64,000 nucleotides of DNA from Pseudomonas sp. G2-4 (GTDB lineage Bacteria > Pseudomonadota > Gammaproteobacteria > Pseudomonadales > Pseudomonadaceae), in contig NZ_CP125957.1 in the NCBI RefSeq assembly GCF_030064125.1, forward strand, positions 4,892,501 through 4,956,500. The letters are read 5' to 3'. Below, piece after piece: positions 9,572-18,371 of this stretch (within the stretch, counting starts at the first letter, position 1; every line of letters starts with the position of its first letter). A model generated the notes under the pieces. It was not told the DNA's origin, made no database searches, and was given only the letters and a program-made list of their open reading frames with translations. The position numbers were made by a program, and so were the translations under genes.

Positions 9572-10560
9572 CGAATGTCCTTGGTGTAGGCCTCGAGCGC
9601 CTGTTCGAGGCGCAAGAACTCGGCGTCATCGGCCGGCAGCCCGAAGCGCAGGCTGCTGTTGTTCACGAACAGCCGCAGGAGAATGCCGCGATGAGCCATG
9701 AAATCGTGAAGCCCCACGGCATGCTCGGTGACCAGCCATTGGAACAAGCCGCAGCCGCCCTGGGGTTTGAAACCATGGCGCTCCAGCATCAGCGCGAGGC
9801 GTTGGCTGGTGGCTTCGCAGCGTTGTCGCTGGCGGACATGGGCAGCGGTGTCCAACAGGCACGCCTGGCCCACCACCCGGGTCGGCCCGCTGACGGCCCA
9901 TGGCCCGACCTGCTCAGCAAGCAACTTGAGCAAGTGGCGCTCGGCCAGGACAAACCCCAGGCGCACCCCAGCCAGGCCAAAGAACTTGCCGAACGAACGC
10001 AGCACGATCAGCCCGACCTGATGGGCGTGGGCCGCCAGGCTCAGGTGCGGCGTGATGTCCATGAACGCTTCATCCACCACCAGCCAGCCACCGCGCTGGG
10101 CCAGGCGCGCGTGCCAATCCAGCAAGCGCTCGGGATCCAGGCTCAGGCCCGTGGGGTTGTTCGGGTTGACCACCACCAGCACGTCGAGGCTGTCGAGGAA
10201 GAAATCCACTTCCGCTTCCAGCACTTCGCGCACGATGTAGCCGGCGCGGCGCCAGGCTTCGGCGTGCTCGGCGTAACACGGCGACAAGACGCCGACCTTG
10301 CCGACCCGGCGCAGGCGCGGCAACAGCTGGATGGCCATTTGCGAACCGGCCACCGGCAGCACATCCAACGCCCCGTAGTAATCGCAGGCGGCCTGTTCCA
10401 AGCCGTCATCGGTTTCCGGCAGGCGCGCCCAAGCCCGCGGTGGAATCGCCGGAACCTCGAACGGCCAGGGCGCCAGGCCGCTGGACAAATCGAGCCAGTC
10501 AACCTCAGCGATCCCGTATTGCCGGGCCGCGTTACGCAAGCGCCCACCGTGCTCAAGCAT
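9568..10560 (-). CDS. cobD: Threonine-phosphate decarboxylase (PLP enzyme of cobalamin synthesis)
   Basis: This 330-residue class I/II aminotransferase-fold protein makes (R)-1-amino-2-propanol phosphate from threonine phosphate, the linker between the corrin ring and the nucleotide loop. The family start [15 protein letters not shown] is present, followed by [15 protein letters not shown], and the PLP lysine in [16 protein letters not shown]. It is called cobC in the P. denitrificans nomenclature. Its start overlaps the end of cbiB by 8 bases and its stop overlaps cobQ by 4, consistent with joint use of its product by CbiB. Confidence 0.92.
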   Translation of the reverse strand: MLEHGGRLRNAARQYGIAEVDWLDLSSGLAPWPFEVPAIPPRAWARLPETDDGLEQAACDYYGALDVLPVAGSQMAIQLLPRLRRVGKVGVLSPCYAEHAEAWRRAGYIVREVLEAEVDFFLDSLDVLVVVNPNNPTGLSLDPERLLDWHARLAQRGGWLVVDEAFMDITPHLSLAAHAHQVGLIVLRSFGKFFGLAGVRLGFVLAERHLLKLLAEQVGPWAVSGPTRVVGQACLLDTAAHVRQRQRCEATSQRLALMLERHGFKPQGGCGLFQWLVTEHAVGLHDFMAHRGILLRLFVNNSSLRFGLPADDAEFLRLEQALEAYTKDIR

Positions 10561-11461
10561 AAAACTCAGCTCCCAGGCAGAGAATCAGCAGCCATAACCA
10601 TACGCCGCGCTGGACCAATTGCCAGCCGCGATCAATTGAATCGGCACTCGCCGGCACGCCTTCGCCCAGGGGCGGACGTTGGTGCAGTTCACCGTGATAA
10701 ACCGCCGCCCCGCCCAACTCGACACCCAGCGCACCGGCACCGGCGGCCATGACCGGCCCGGCATTGGGGCTGTCCCAGGTCGGGCCCTGGGTGCGCCAGC
10801 ACTTGAGCGCCAAGCGGGTTTTGCCAAGCACTGCATAGGTCAACGCCACCAGGCGCGCAGGAATATAGTTGAGCCCATCGTCAATTTTTGCCGCCGCCCA
10901 GCCGAAGCGCTCGAAGCGTTCGTTGCGATAGCCCCACATGGCGTCGAGGGTATTGCTCAGGCGGTACAACACCACCCCAGGCGCACCGGCCACGGCGAAC
11001 CAGAACAATGCGGCGAACACCGCATCGCTGCCGTTCTCCAGCACCGACTCGGTGGCGGCGCGGGCCACGGCGGTTTCGTCCAGTTCGCGGGTTTCGCGAC
11101 TGACCAGGTAGCCGACACGCTGGCGCGCGGTGTCCAGATCGCCACTGCGCAGCGCCTGGGCCACCGGCTCGACATGTTCCCCGAGGCTGCGCAGGCCGAG
11201 GGCGCAGTACAGCGCGAGGATCTCCACCAACCAACCCACCATGGGTGCCCAGGACAGGGCCGTGGCGAGCAAGGTCAACGGCACCACGGCGATAATCCAC
11301 GCCGTCACGCCATGACTGCGCCAGCCGCGCCCACCAGAGTTGAAGCGTTGTTCGATCCGCTCGGCAAAACCGCCGAACGCCACCAGTGGATGCCAACGCC
11401 GGGGCTCGCCCAGCAGCGCATCCAGCGCCACTGCGGCGGCACTGAGCAAGGCCACGCTCAT
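10553..11461 (-). CDS. cbiB: Adenosylcobinamide-phosphate synthase
   Basis: CbiB (CobD in P. denitrificans naming) attaches aminopropanol phosphate to adenosylcobyric acid at the inner membrane. The 302-residue product has hydrophobic segments near residues 1-20, 50-80, 150-170 and the C-terminus, and the family motifs [22 protein letters not shown] and [20 protein letters not shown] 11461 is used because it overlaps the bluB stop as ATGA; the five-residue upstream extension has no support. Confidence 0.94.
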   Translation of the reverse strand: MSVALLSAAAVALDALLGEPRRWHPLVAFGGFAERIEQRFNSGGRGWRSHGVTAWIIAVVPLTLLATALSWAPMVGWLVEILALYCALGLRSLGEHVEPVAQALRSGDLDTARQRVGYLVSRETRELDETAVARAATESVLENGSDAVFAALFWFAVAGAPGVVLYRLSNTLDAMWGYRNERFERFGWAAAKIDDGLNYIPARLVALTYAVLGKTRLALKCWRTQGPTWDSPNAGPVMAAGAGALGVELGGAAVYHGELHQRPPLGEGVPASADSIDRGWQLVQRGVWLWLLILCLGAEFYA

Positions 11462-12108
11462 GGGCGCTCTCCCCAATGGTTTTCATAGAGCAATTCATTC
11501 AGCGAGCGCGGCTGCGCCCAACCTTCCAGGGCGAGCATCGGCGCCGGGTAAAACCCCTCGACCGGGCCCAGGCACAAGATTGCCAGCGGCTTGGCACCGG
11601 CGGGCAGGCCCAGCAAGTCGGCCAAAGCCTGGGGTTCGAACAACGACACCCAGCCCATCCCCAGCCCTTCAACACGGGCGGCCAGCCAGAGGTTCTGGAT
11701 CGCGCAGGACAGCGAAGCCAGGTCCATTTCCGGCAAGGTCCGGCGACCGAAGATGTGTCGCTCGCGATCCTCCATCAACGCCGCCACCAGCACCTCGGCG
11801 CAGTCGTTGATGCCTTCGACCTTGAGCTTCATGAATTCGTCGCTGCGCTCGCCGAGGGCCTCGGCGGTGCGGATACGTTCTTCCTCCACCAACTGCTGGA
11901 TACTCCCACGCAAGGCGCGGTCGCTGATGCGGATAAACCGCCAGGGCTGCATCAGGCCCACGCTGGGGGCCTGGTGCGCGGCTTCCAGCAGGCGGTGCAG
12001 CAAGGCCGGCTCGACCGTGCCGCCGCTGAAGTGGCGCATATCACGGCGCTCGGCGATGGCGCGGTAGACCGCGTCGCGTTCGGCCTGGGGGAAAGCGTTG
12101 TCGGTCAT
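11458..12108 (-). CDS. bluB: 5,6-dimethylbenzimidazole synthase
   Basis: BluB is a nitroreductase-fold enzyme that fragments reduced FMN with oxygen to give dimethylbenzimidazole, the lower ligand used by CobT. The 216-residue product shows [12 protein letters not shown] near the start, [13 protein letters not shown], and [11 protein letters not shown], as in the family. Its presence shows an oxygen-requiring route to the lower ligand. The ATG overlaps the stop codon of cobB, and that stop lies just past a REPIN, so the coupling signal is formed at the edge of the inserted element. Confidence 0.94.
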   Translation of the reverse strand: MTDNAFPQAERDAVYRAIAERRDMRHFSGGTVEPALLHRLLEAAHQAPSVGLMQPWRFIRISDRALRGSIQQLVEEERIRTAEALGERSDEFMKLKVEGINDCAEVLVAALMEDRERHIFGRRTLPEMDLASLSCAIQNLWLAARVEGLGMGWVSLFEPQALADLLGLPAGAKPLAILCLGPVEGFYPAPMLALEGWAQPRSLNELLYENHWGERP

Positions 12109-13499
12109 GGCCTTTTCGCGAGCAGGCTCGCTCCCACAGGGTTCAGGTGATCAAATGTGGGAGCGAGCCTGCTCGCGAAGGCGGCCTCAAGGTCAGGCGC
12201 AAAGAGCGCGGCAATCGCCCGCGGATTCGACGGAAAATAAAAGTGCACATAAGAAGCCGTCATCCGCCCCAACCGGAAGACCGCCTCGGCCCCACGCCCT
12301 CCATTAGGGCTATGCCCACGGGCAATCGGCACCAGTTCAGTGCTGGTCAGCGAATGATGATAGGTGTGCCCGCGCAGGGTGCCTTCCGGCAAATCCACCG
12401 ATTGCAGGGCCAGGGCTGCCAGACGCTTTTGCATCTGCGCCTCACCCGCCAGCAAGCCCAATAGTTCGGCGCGGTTGCCTTCGACGTCAGTCAGGGAATC
12501 CAGCAGATACAGCATGCCGCCGCATTCGGCGAGCAACGGTTTACCGGCTGCATGGTGAGCCCGGATCGCCGCCAGCATCGGCGCGTTCCGGGCCAGCGCA
12601 ACGTGGTGCAGCTCTGGATAACCGCCGGGCAGGTAGAGGCTGTCCGCCTCGGGCAGTTCGGTGTCATGGATCGGCGAAAAGAAGCTCAATTGCGCGCCCA
12701 TGGCCCGCAGCAGATCGAGGCTCGCACCATAGGTGAAGGCAAACGCTTCGTCCCGGGCCACGGCGATGCGCACGCCGTCGAGCCATGGCTGCGCGGTGAT
12801 CACCTCGGGCGCGGCGAATTCCACAGCGGGCGGCAGCGCCACTTCACAACTGCCGGCCAAGGCCTCGGCCGCCGCGTCGAGGCGCAGGTCGAGGTCGTTC
12901 AACTCGCTGGCCTGGACCAGCCCGAGATGACGACTGGGCAATTCGATGCCGGTTTCCCGGGACAACGCACCGTACCAGCGCAGGCCTTCGGTCAGGCTGC
13001 CTTCGAGCAATTGTGCGTGGCGCAAGGTGCCGACGCGGTTGGCCAAGACCCCGGCGAAAGGCAAGTCCGGCTGATAACGCGCCAGGCCCAAGGCCAGGGC
13101 GCCGAAGGTCTGGGCCATGGCCGTGCCGTCAATCACCGCCAGCACCGGCACGCCAAAATGCCGCGCCAGATCGGCGCTGGACGGCGTGCCGTCGAACAGC
13201 CCCATCACCCCTTCGATCAGGATCAGGTCCGCTTCGGCGGCGGCTTCCCACAACAACCGACGACTTTCCTGCTCGCCGACCATCCACATGTCCAATTGAT
13301 AGACCAGCGCGCCGCTGGCTCGCTCGAGGATCATCGGGTCCAAAAAGTCCGGGCCGCATTTGAAGACGCGCACCTTGCGTCCCTGATTGCGATGCAAGCG
13401 GGCCAGGGCGGCGGTGACGGTGGTCTTGCCCTGTCCCGAGGCCGGGGCAGCGATCAGCACCGCCGGACAGTGGCGGCTTGTCAGGCAAGTGTCACTCAC
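12105..13499 (-). CDS. cobB: Cobyrinic acid a,c-diamide synthase (C-terminus encoded by a REPIN)
   Basis: CobB amidates the a and c carboxyls of (hydrogeno)byrinic acid with glutamine and ATP. The 464-residue product starts at GTG 13499, overlapping the cobO stop as GTGA. The N-terminal domain has APASGQGKTTVTAALARL, the C-terminal amidotransferase domain has LLAECGGMLYL and the GHTYHHS histidine region. The family normally ends shortly after the position of LFAPDLEAA here. The remaining ~24 residues (FASRLAPTFDHL... [10 protein letters not shown]) are the translation of a complete REPIN at 12111-12184. The frame passes through both arms and stops exactly at the bluB start. Confidence 0.94.
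   Translation of the reverse strand: MSDTCLTSRHCPAVLIAAPASGQGKTTVTAALARLHRNQGRKVRVFKCGPDFLDPMILERASGALVYQLDMWMVGEQESRRLLWEAAAEADLILIEGVMGLFDGTPSSADLARHFGVPVLAVIDGTAMAQTFGALALGLARYQPDLPFAGVLANRVGTLRHAQLLEGSLTEGLRWYGALSRETGIELPSRHLGLVQASELNDLDLRLDAAAEALAGSCEVALPPAVEFAAPEVITAQPWLDGVRIAVARDEAFAFTYGASLDLLRAMGAQLSFFSPIHDTELPEADSLYLPGGYPELHHVALARNAPMLAAIRAHHAAGKPLLAECGGMLYLLDSLTDVEGNRAELLGLLAGEAQMQKRLAALALQSVDLPEGTLRGHTYHHSLTSTELVPIARGHSPNGGRGAEAVFRLGRMTASYVHFYFPSNPRAIAALFAPDLEAAFASRLAPTFDHLNPVGASLLAKRP
12111..12184. repeat. REPIN, family A, inside the 3' end of cobB
   Basis: Two inverted family A REPs (cagg/cctg centre in both arms) flank an ~18-bp spacer. The whole element is read through as the last ~24 codons of cobB and abuts the bluB start codon. 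Confidence 0.93.
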
Positions 13500-14107
13500 A
13501 GTTCGACGCCTTTCTGCGCCTTGATACCGGCCTGGAACGCGTGCTTGATCATGCCCATCTCGGTGACGGTATCGGCCAGTTCGATCATCTCCGGCTTGGC
13601 GCCGCGACCGGTCACCACCACGTGTTGCATCGGCGGGCGTGCTTGCAGATCGCTGAGAACCTGATCGAGGTCGAGGTAACCGTGCTTGAGGGCGATGTTG
13701 AGTTCATCGAGCACCACCAGGCCAACGGAGGGATCGCTGAGCAATTGGCGCGATACCGCCCAGGCCGCTTCGGCAGCAGCGATGTCGCGCTGGCGATCCT
13801 GGGTTTCCCAAGTGAAGCCTTCGCCCATGACGTGAAAGCGCACCTGTTCCGGGAAGCGGCGGAAAAACAACTCCTCACCGGTGCTGTTGCGGCCCTTGAT
13901 GAATTGCACCACGCCGCATTGCATGCCATGCCCCATGGCCCGTGCCAACATACCGAACGCCGAGCTGCTCTTGCCCTTGCCGTTGCCGGTCAGCACTAGC
14001 AGCAAGCCACACTCGTTCGGCGAGTTGGCGATGCGCTCGTCGATCACGGCTTTCTTGCGCAGCATGCGCGCCAGGTGGCGTTCGTCGCGATCAGGGGTGT
14101 CGGTCAT
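13496..14107 (-). CDS. cobO: Cob(I)yrinic acid a,c-diamide adenosyltransferase
   Basis: CobO (BtuR/CobA family) transfers the 5'-deoxyadenosyl group of ATP to the reduced cobalt of corrinoids, in both synthesis and salvage. The 203-residue product has the family P-loop LTGNGKGKSSSAFG at about residues 39-52, then GVVQFIKG and VVLDELNIAL. ATG 14107 is chosen because GGAGAG lies upstream and because the longer frame to 14224 would run through the riboswitch. It is the first gene of the operon and is directly controlled by the riboswitch and terminator upstream. Confidence 0.95.
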   Translation of the reverse strand: MTDTPDRDERHLARMLRKKAVIDERIANSPNECGLLLVLTGNGKGKSSSAFGMLARAMGHGMQCGVVQFIKGRNSTGEELFFRRFPEQVRFHVMGEGFTWETQDRQRDIAAAEAAWAVSRQLLSDPSVGLVVLDELNIALKHGYLDLDQVLSDLQARPPMQHVVVTGRGAKPEMIELADTVTEMGMIKHAFQAGIKAQKGVEL

Positions 14108-14149
14108 GGGGAGCTCTCCGTTGGGATTGGATAACGGCGGGCGGGGCAC

Positions 14150-14194
14150 AAAAAAAGACGGCAGCAAGCCTGGCATCGCCCACCGTGATGCCGT
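14150..14194 (-). terminator. Riboswitch expression-platform terminator
   Basis: On the minus strand ACGGCA pairs with TGCCGT around an inner GGCATC/GATGCC hairpin, followed at once by TCTTTTTTT (14150-14156). It lies between the riboswitch aptamer and the cobO ribosome site, so it can end transcription early when cobalamin is bound. Confidence 0.75.
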
Positions 14195-14202
14195 TGGATG
14201 AA

Positions 14203-14390
14203 TCAGGCCGGTCTCCGGGCTCATGAGCGGCGTGATGCCGGGCTGCGCGCCTTCCCATGTCCATGGACACAGTGGCCTGTAGGCAACCTTGACTCATTTA
14301 CCGTTGCGGGGGCAGCGCCGGGTTCGTGTGCACTCACCGGCTTCCCTGTTTCACTCTGTCGGCCACGGCCACAGAGCACCTGAAACAAGC
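14203..14390 (-). ncRNA. Cobalamin (adenosylcobalamin) riboswitch
   Basis: Reading the minus strand from about 14390, the conserved cobalamin aptamer pieces appear in order: AGTGAAACAGGGAAGCCGGTG, GCTGCCCCCGCAACGGTAA, the B12-box-like core ending in GCCTACAGGCCACTG, and the closing CCGGAGACCGGCC. It lies directly before the cobO operon and should repress it when adenosylcobalamin is plentiful. A terminator hairpin follows, which points to transcriptional attenuation, though occlusion of the cobO ribosome site cannot be excluded. Confidence 0.93.
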
Positions 14391-14395
14391 GGCGA

Positions 14396-14424
14396 AGGTT
14401 AGAGGGTTGGGGGTGGAGCGTCAA
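14396..14424 (-). promoter_or_regulatory. Sigma70-like promoter of the cobalamin operon
   Basis: TTGACG (14419-14424, minus strand) and TAACCT (14396-14401) are separated by exactly 17 bp. The expected start point near 14389 coincides with the 5' edge of the riboswitch. Confidence 0.65.
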
Positions 14425-14555
14425 TTAAAGCCGCCACGGGCCCAGCGCTGGTTATTGGCCGGATCAATGGAATGACGTCAATCTTGTGTCACGCCACGGG
14501 AAGTGATATCAAAGAGACATTACACCCCGATATCACAAGAACAAGAGGGCAAGGT

Positions 14556-15140
14556 ATGCAAGGCATGATCATCAGCAATCCAAAACTGGAGTTCCTGCGC
14601 CCGGTACTGGAACGTTGGTTTGACTGTATCGACCGCTACAACGCCGTGCGTGGCGATAACGACACACCTTACTGGTTCGATGAAAAGGCCAACCTTGGCC
14701 TGCTGTCAGCGGCCGCCTGGATGGCCGAGATGGTCACGCTGCAGAACGCGCCGACCCGCAAGCAGAATGAAGAAGGCGAACGCAACGTCAGCGCCGATCT
14801 GTTTATCGCCAGCACCGAGGAGCGGGCCTTCATCCAGGCCACCCAACGCTGGCCCAAGGTCAACAACCTGAACCTGACCCAACCGCTGTCGGAAGCCACC
14901 AGCGATGCCAAGCGCATCAGCTACGCCAGCGACCTGAGGCTCGGCTGCCTGTTCGTCGCACCGCAAAAAGCCCAGCAGAGCACCACGCCCGAAGAGTTGC
15001 AGGACATGGTCGACGACCTGCAAAAGGAAAACACCTGCGCCGTGGCCTGGTATTTCCCTTACGCCTACCGCAAGTTGCGCAACGAGGCCGGCTTTTATCA
15101 CCCGGGTATCGCCGTGCTGTTCAAACAGGCCCACGGCTGA
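14556..15140 (+). CDS. Conserved hypothetical protein, 194 residues
   Basis: I do not recognise this family. ATG 14556 is chosen because AGAGG lies 8 bases upstream; a 28-residue extension to 14472 has no ribosome site and crosses an inverted repeat. The product is soluble with no signal peptide. It shows aromatic and acidic motifs (FLRPVLERWFDCIDRYNAV, DTPYWFDEKANLGLLSAAAW) and a C-terminal part ending in AWYFPYAYRKLRNEAGFYHPGIAVLFKQAHG. Tryptophan and tyrosine are frequent. It is divergent from the cobalamin operon and followed by a REPIN, so it is probably a single-gene unit. Confidence 0.8.
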   Translation: MQGMIISNPKLEFLRPVLERWFDCIDRYNAVRGDNDTPYWFDEKANLGLLSAAAWMAEMVTLQNAPTRKQNEEGERNVSADLFIASTEERAFIQATQRWPKVNNLNLTQPLSEATSDAKRISYASDLRLGCLFVAPQKAQQSTTPEELQDMVDDLQKENTCAVAWYFPYAYRKLRNEAGFYHPGIAVLFKQAHG

Positions 15141-15153
15141 CTCATTCAAGAAC

Positions 15154-15246
15154 TGTGGAAGCGAGCTTGCTCGCGATAGCGGTGCACCTGGCAACATCCA
15201 TCTTGACTGTCACGCCGCCATCGCGAGCAAGCTCGCTCCCACAAGG
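15154..15246. repeat. REPIN, family A
   Basis: Two inverted family A REPs with caag/cttg centres are separated by about 45 bp. The left arm has one substitution (TGTGGAAGCGAGC instead of TGTGGGAGCGAGC). Confidence 0.9.
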
Positions 15247-15337
15247 TTTTGCCTGGCAGACTGGCCTACCCGCAGTTGAACCATCGCGCGTCTACGCTTC
15301 TCTATGAATAACTACATGCATTCATAGGGAAGCCAGC

Positions 15338-16648
15338 ATGCTCAAGCCACCCCATCTTTTGATCGTCGCCTTGGCCGCCGGACTTGTCGCTTGTGGCGAG
15401 TCGTCCTCGCTGAAAGTGTCCGACGGCACCGGCCCCTCGCCGAAACTGCCCGAACCGAACAAGACCCTGATCCCCACCGTGAACATCGCCGAAGCCGTCG
15501 GCTGGCCCGAGGGCGCCAAGCCTACCCCGGCCCCGGGCCTGCAGGTGGGCGCCTTCGCCGAAGGATTGGACCATCCGCGCTGGCTCTACGTGTTGCCCAA
15601 TGGTGATGTGCTGGTGGCCGAAACCAACGCCCCGCCCAAACCGGACGATTCCAAGGGTATCCGTGGCTGGGTGATGAAAAAGGTCATGGGCCGCGCGGGT
15701 GCCGGCGTGCCCAGCCCCAATCGCATCACGCTGTTGCGCGATGCCAATCATGACGGCGTTGCCGAAACCCGTACGGTGTTCCTGGAAAACCTCAACTCGC
15801 CGTTCGGCATGACCCTGGTGGGCAATGACCTGTACGTGGCCGACACCGACCGACTGATCCGCTTCCCGTACAACGAGGGCGATACGCAAATCAACGCGCA
15901 ACCGACCAAGGTCGTCGACTTGCCGGGCGGCACGCTCAATCATCACTGGACCAAAAACGTGATCGCCAGCCGGGACGGCAGCAAGCTGTACGTCACCACC
16001 GGCTCGAACAGCAACGTTGCGGAAAACGGCATGGAGGCCGAAGAAGGCCGAGCAGCCATCTGGGAGGTGGACCGTGCCAGCGGTAGTCACCGTATATTCG
16101 CCTCGGGCCTGCGCAACCCCAACGGCCTGGCCTGGGAACCCAACAGCGGCGCCCTGTGGACGGCCGTGAACGAGCGGGATGAGATCGGCAGCGACCTGGT
16201 GCCGGACTACATTACTTCGGTCAAGGACGGCGCGTTCTATGGCTGGCCCTACAGCTACTACGGGCAGCACGTCGATGTTCGGGTCGAACCGCAGAACCCG
16301 GCCCTGGTGGCCAAGGCCATCGCCCCGGACTACGCCGTCGGCCCTCACACCGCTTCGCTGGGCCTGACGTTCGCCGATGGCAGCCGCTTGCCTGCGCCGT
16401 TTACCGAAGGGGCTTTCATCGGGCAGCACGGCTCCTGGAACCGCAAGCCCCACAGTGGTTATAAGGTGATTTTTGTGCCGTTCACTGGCGGCAAGCCAGT
16501 GGGACAACCGGTGGATGTGCTCACCGGCTTCCTGAACGCCGACGAAAAAGCCCTGGGCCGGCCGGTGGGCGTGGTGATCGATAAACAGGGTGGGTTGTTG
16601 GTGGCTGATGATGTGGGGAACAAGATTTGGCGGGTGTCGGGTAAATAA
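15338..16648 (+). CDS. Sorbosone-dehydrogenase-like (PQQ-type beta-propeller) lipoprotein
   Basis: The 436-residue product begins with a lipoprotein signal ([13 protein letters not shown]; lipobox cysteine at residue 20), so it is probably anchored in the periplasm. The rest matches the soluble glucose/L-sorbosone dehydrogenase type beta-propeller: [57 protein letters not shown] and [21 protein letters not shown]. Such proteins often bind pyrroloquinoline quinone and calcium and oxidise sugars or aldehydes, but the substrate cannot be read from sequence. It is flanked by REP elements and looks monocistronic. Confidence 0.85.
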   Translation: MLKPPHLLIVALAAGLVACGESSSLKVSDGTGPSPKLPEPNKTLIPTVNIAEAVGWPEGAKPTPAPGLQVGAFAEGLDHPRWLYVLPNGDVLVAETNAPPKPDDSKGIRGWVMKKVMGRAGAGVPSPNRITLLRDANHDGVAETRTVFLENLNSPFGMTLVGNDLYVADTDRLIRFPYNEGDTQINAQPTKVVDLPGGTLNHHWTKNVIASRDGSKLYVTTGSNSNVAENGMEAEEGRAAIWEVDRASGSHRIFASGLRNPNGLAWEPNSGALWTAVNERDEIGSDLVPDYITSVKDGAFYGWPYSYYGQHVDVRVEPQNPALVAKAIAPDYAVGPHTASLGLTFADGSRLPAPFTEGAFIGQHGSWNRKPHSGYKVIFVPFTGGKPVGQPVDVLTGFLNADEKALGRPVGVVIDKQGGLLVADDVGNKIWRVSGK

Positions 16649-16705
16649 CCCACCACCCAAGACTTGTAAAGGAACCCTGTTTGGTCCGGGGACATGGTGA
16701 ACACC

Positions 16706-16800
16706 TGTGGCGAGGGAGCTTGCTCCCGCTGGGCTGCGAAGCGGCCCCAAGCTTCTGGCGGTTGCTGCGCAACCGAGCGGGAGCAAGCTCCCTCGCCACA
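16706..16800. repeat. REP doublet, family B
   Basis: TGTGGCGAGGGAGCTTGCTC begins the element and its inverse ends it. Each half also has a second small hairpin (GGGCTGCGAAGC/GGTTGCTGCGC region). Confidence 0.9.
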
Positions 16801-16831
16801 AAAGCTTTCTAGCACTGCAAAAGTTGAAGGG

Positions 16832-17365
16832 TCAGGGATTACGCGCCAGATGCTCCGGCTGCAGCACCCGCTTGGCACCCAAATAGGCCTTCTGCCAATA
16901 AGCCTTGGACAGGCTGTCGAGCTTGACCGTGCCACCCGTGGCCGGCGCATGGACGAAGCGGCCCTCGCCCACGTAGATCCCGGCATGGCTGACCTGGGAG
17001 CCGCCGTTGGTGGCGAAGAAAATCAAGTCACCGCTCTGCAAGGCTTCCTTACCGACATCCGGGGCGCGCATGCCGATCATCTCGCGGGTGGAACGCGGCA
17101 GGGAAATGCCGGCGGCATCGCGGTAGACATAGCCAATCAGCCCGCTGCAATCGAAACCCGAATCCGGCGTATTACCGCCCCAGCGATACGGCGTGCCCAC
17201 CAGACCCAGCGCCCGAAAGAGCACATCTTCGGCGGCAGGGGAAAAGGTCTGTGAAGGAGCAAAGACCACCGGAGCCCGCACGGGGGCCGGCGGCGGAGTG
17301 CGGCTGGCACAGGCGCTGAGCAGCGCGGCGAGGAATATCAGAGCGAGGCGGGCCGACGTCGACAT
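16832..17365 (-). CDS. NlpC/P60 (C40) cell-wall hydrolase, lipoprotein
   Basis: This 177-residue protein starts at ATG 17365 and has a lipoprotein signal (LALIFLAALLSAC). The C-terminal NlpC/P60 domain carries the catalytic cysteine in DSGFDCSGLIGYVY, the histidine in SQVSHAGIYVGEGRFVHAP, and GTPYRWGG before them. It should cleave stem peptides of peptidoglycan, probably as a D,L-endopeptidase (Spr/MepS-like), in the periplasm. It is a paralogue of the gene at 17531-18157, in tandem, with a terminator hairpin between them, so the two are probably transcribed separately. Confidence 0.9.
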   Translation of the reverse strand: MSTSARLALIFLAALLSACASRTPPPAPVRAPVVFAPSQTFSPAAEDVLFRALGLVGTPYRWGGNTPDSGFDCSGLIGYVYRDAAGISLPRSTREMIGMRAPDVGKEALQSGDLIFFATNGGSQVSHAGIYVGEGRFVHAPATGGTVKLDSLSKAYWQKAYLGAKRVLQPEHLARNP

Positions 17366-17418
17366 ATGCAGAACAATCCTGATCTGGATGCGGCTTTTCT
17401 GCCGTGGGCATGAAAACA

Positions 17419-17447
17419 AATCCGCCTGCGTAATACGCAGGCGGATT
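17419..17447 (-). terminator. Terminator between two NlpC/P60 genes
   Basis: A 12-bp perfect stem (AATCCGCCTGCG and complement) with loop TAATA is followed on the minus strand by TGTTTTC. It ends the transcript of the gene at 17531-18157. Confidence 0.75.
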
Positions 17448-17530
17448 GCCATCAATCAATGATCAAGGATTCTAGCGGCTATGCAGCAAACTTCAAGTAA
17501 GACTTTAAGTTTGCCTTACAAACTGTGTGC

Positions 17531-18157
17531 TTACTTGCGAGCAGTGACCACCGTCGGTGCCATGGCGAGGGCGCGCTTGGCTTCGATGAAGGTCTTGTTC
17601 CAGTAGCTGTCGCCCAGGCTGTCGATGCGCACGCCACCGCTGCGGCGGCTGCTGGAATGGATGAACTGGTTGTCACCCAGGTAGATACCGGCGTGACTGA
17701 CGCGACCACGACGACCGTTGGTGCTGAAGAACAGCAGGTCACCGGGTTCCAGTTCATTGCGCGCAACCAGCGGAGCCTTCACGTTGATCATTTCGCGCGT
17801 GGAACGCGGCAGGTTCATGCCGGCCTCCTCGCGGAACAGGTAACCGATGAAACCGCTGCAATCGAAACCGGCTTCAGAGGTACCGCCAAAACGGTAGCGG
17901 GTACCGATCAACGACATGCCACGTTCCAGGATACTGTCGGCCAGCACTGGAAGTTGATAAGGCTTGCTGCCGGCGAAAGCTGCCAGCTCTTTGTCGGAGG
18001 CCATTTCTTCCTGGAAGGCAACGGAGGAAGACTGGGCGGTAACGGAATTCTGGACCTGTGGTTGCTGCGCTTGCTGGGTCACTGGAGAGTGGGCAGCACA
18101 ACCGAACAACAGGGTAACGAGTGCGAGAGGCACGAGGGGTGCGAAGCGATTTAGCAT
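17531..18157 (-). CDS. NlpC/P60 (C40) cell-wall hydrolase, lipoprotein
   Basis: The 208-residue product (ATG 18157; a GTG two codons earlier is possible) has a lipoprotein signal ending in TLLFGC, a glutamine-rich linker, and an NlpC/P60 domain with GTRYRFGG, the catalytic cysteine in EAGFDCSGFIGYLF and the histidine in GRVSHAGIYLGDNQFIHSSS. It likely trims peptidoglycan cross-links in the periplasm. It shares most of the catalytic domain with its downstream paralogue at 16832-17365, which points to an old duplication with different linkers. Confidence 0.9.
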   Translation of the reverse strand: MLNRFAPLVPLALVTLLFGCAAHSPVTQQAQQPQVQNSVTAQSSSVAFQEEMASDKELAAFAGSKPYQLPVLADSILERGMSLIGTRYRFGGTSEAGFDCSGFIGYLFREEAGMNLPRSTREMINVKAPLVARNELEPGDLLFFSTNGRRGRVSHAGIYLGDNQFIHSSSRRSGGVRIDSLGDSYWNKTFIEAKRALAMAPTVVTARK

Positions 18158-18371
18158 GGGCACGACCGTGGCTGAAGTAGTAAAGATGGCGAGACTATGC
18201 CTTCTATCAATCTCATTTGCAAATTCAATCGATGCAAATGTGACTTCTCGGTTTCTCGTTTACATCTAAGCGCTCAAGCCCGGTTTCAGCGGGTTACAGC
18301 CCTGCAGCCCAGTAAAACCGCGGGCTTCACCGCGTCGAGAAGAGGCTTTAAGCCATCATCTGGCGACAGTT

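Noticed and set aside
14108..14224. A 39-residue N-terminal extension of CobO
   Set aside because: It runs through the terminator and the edge of the cobalamin riboswitch; ATG 14107 has its own ribosome site.
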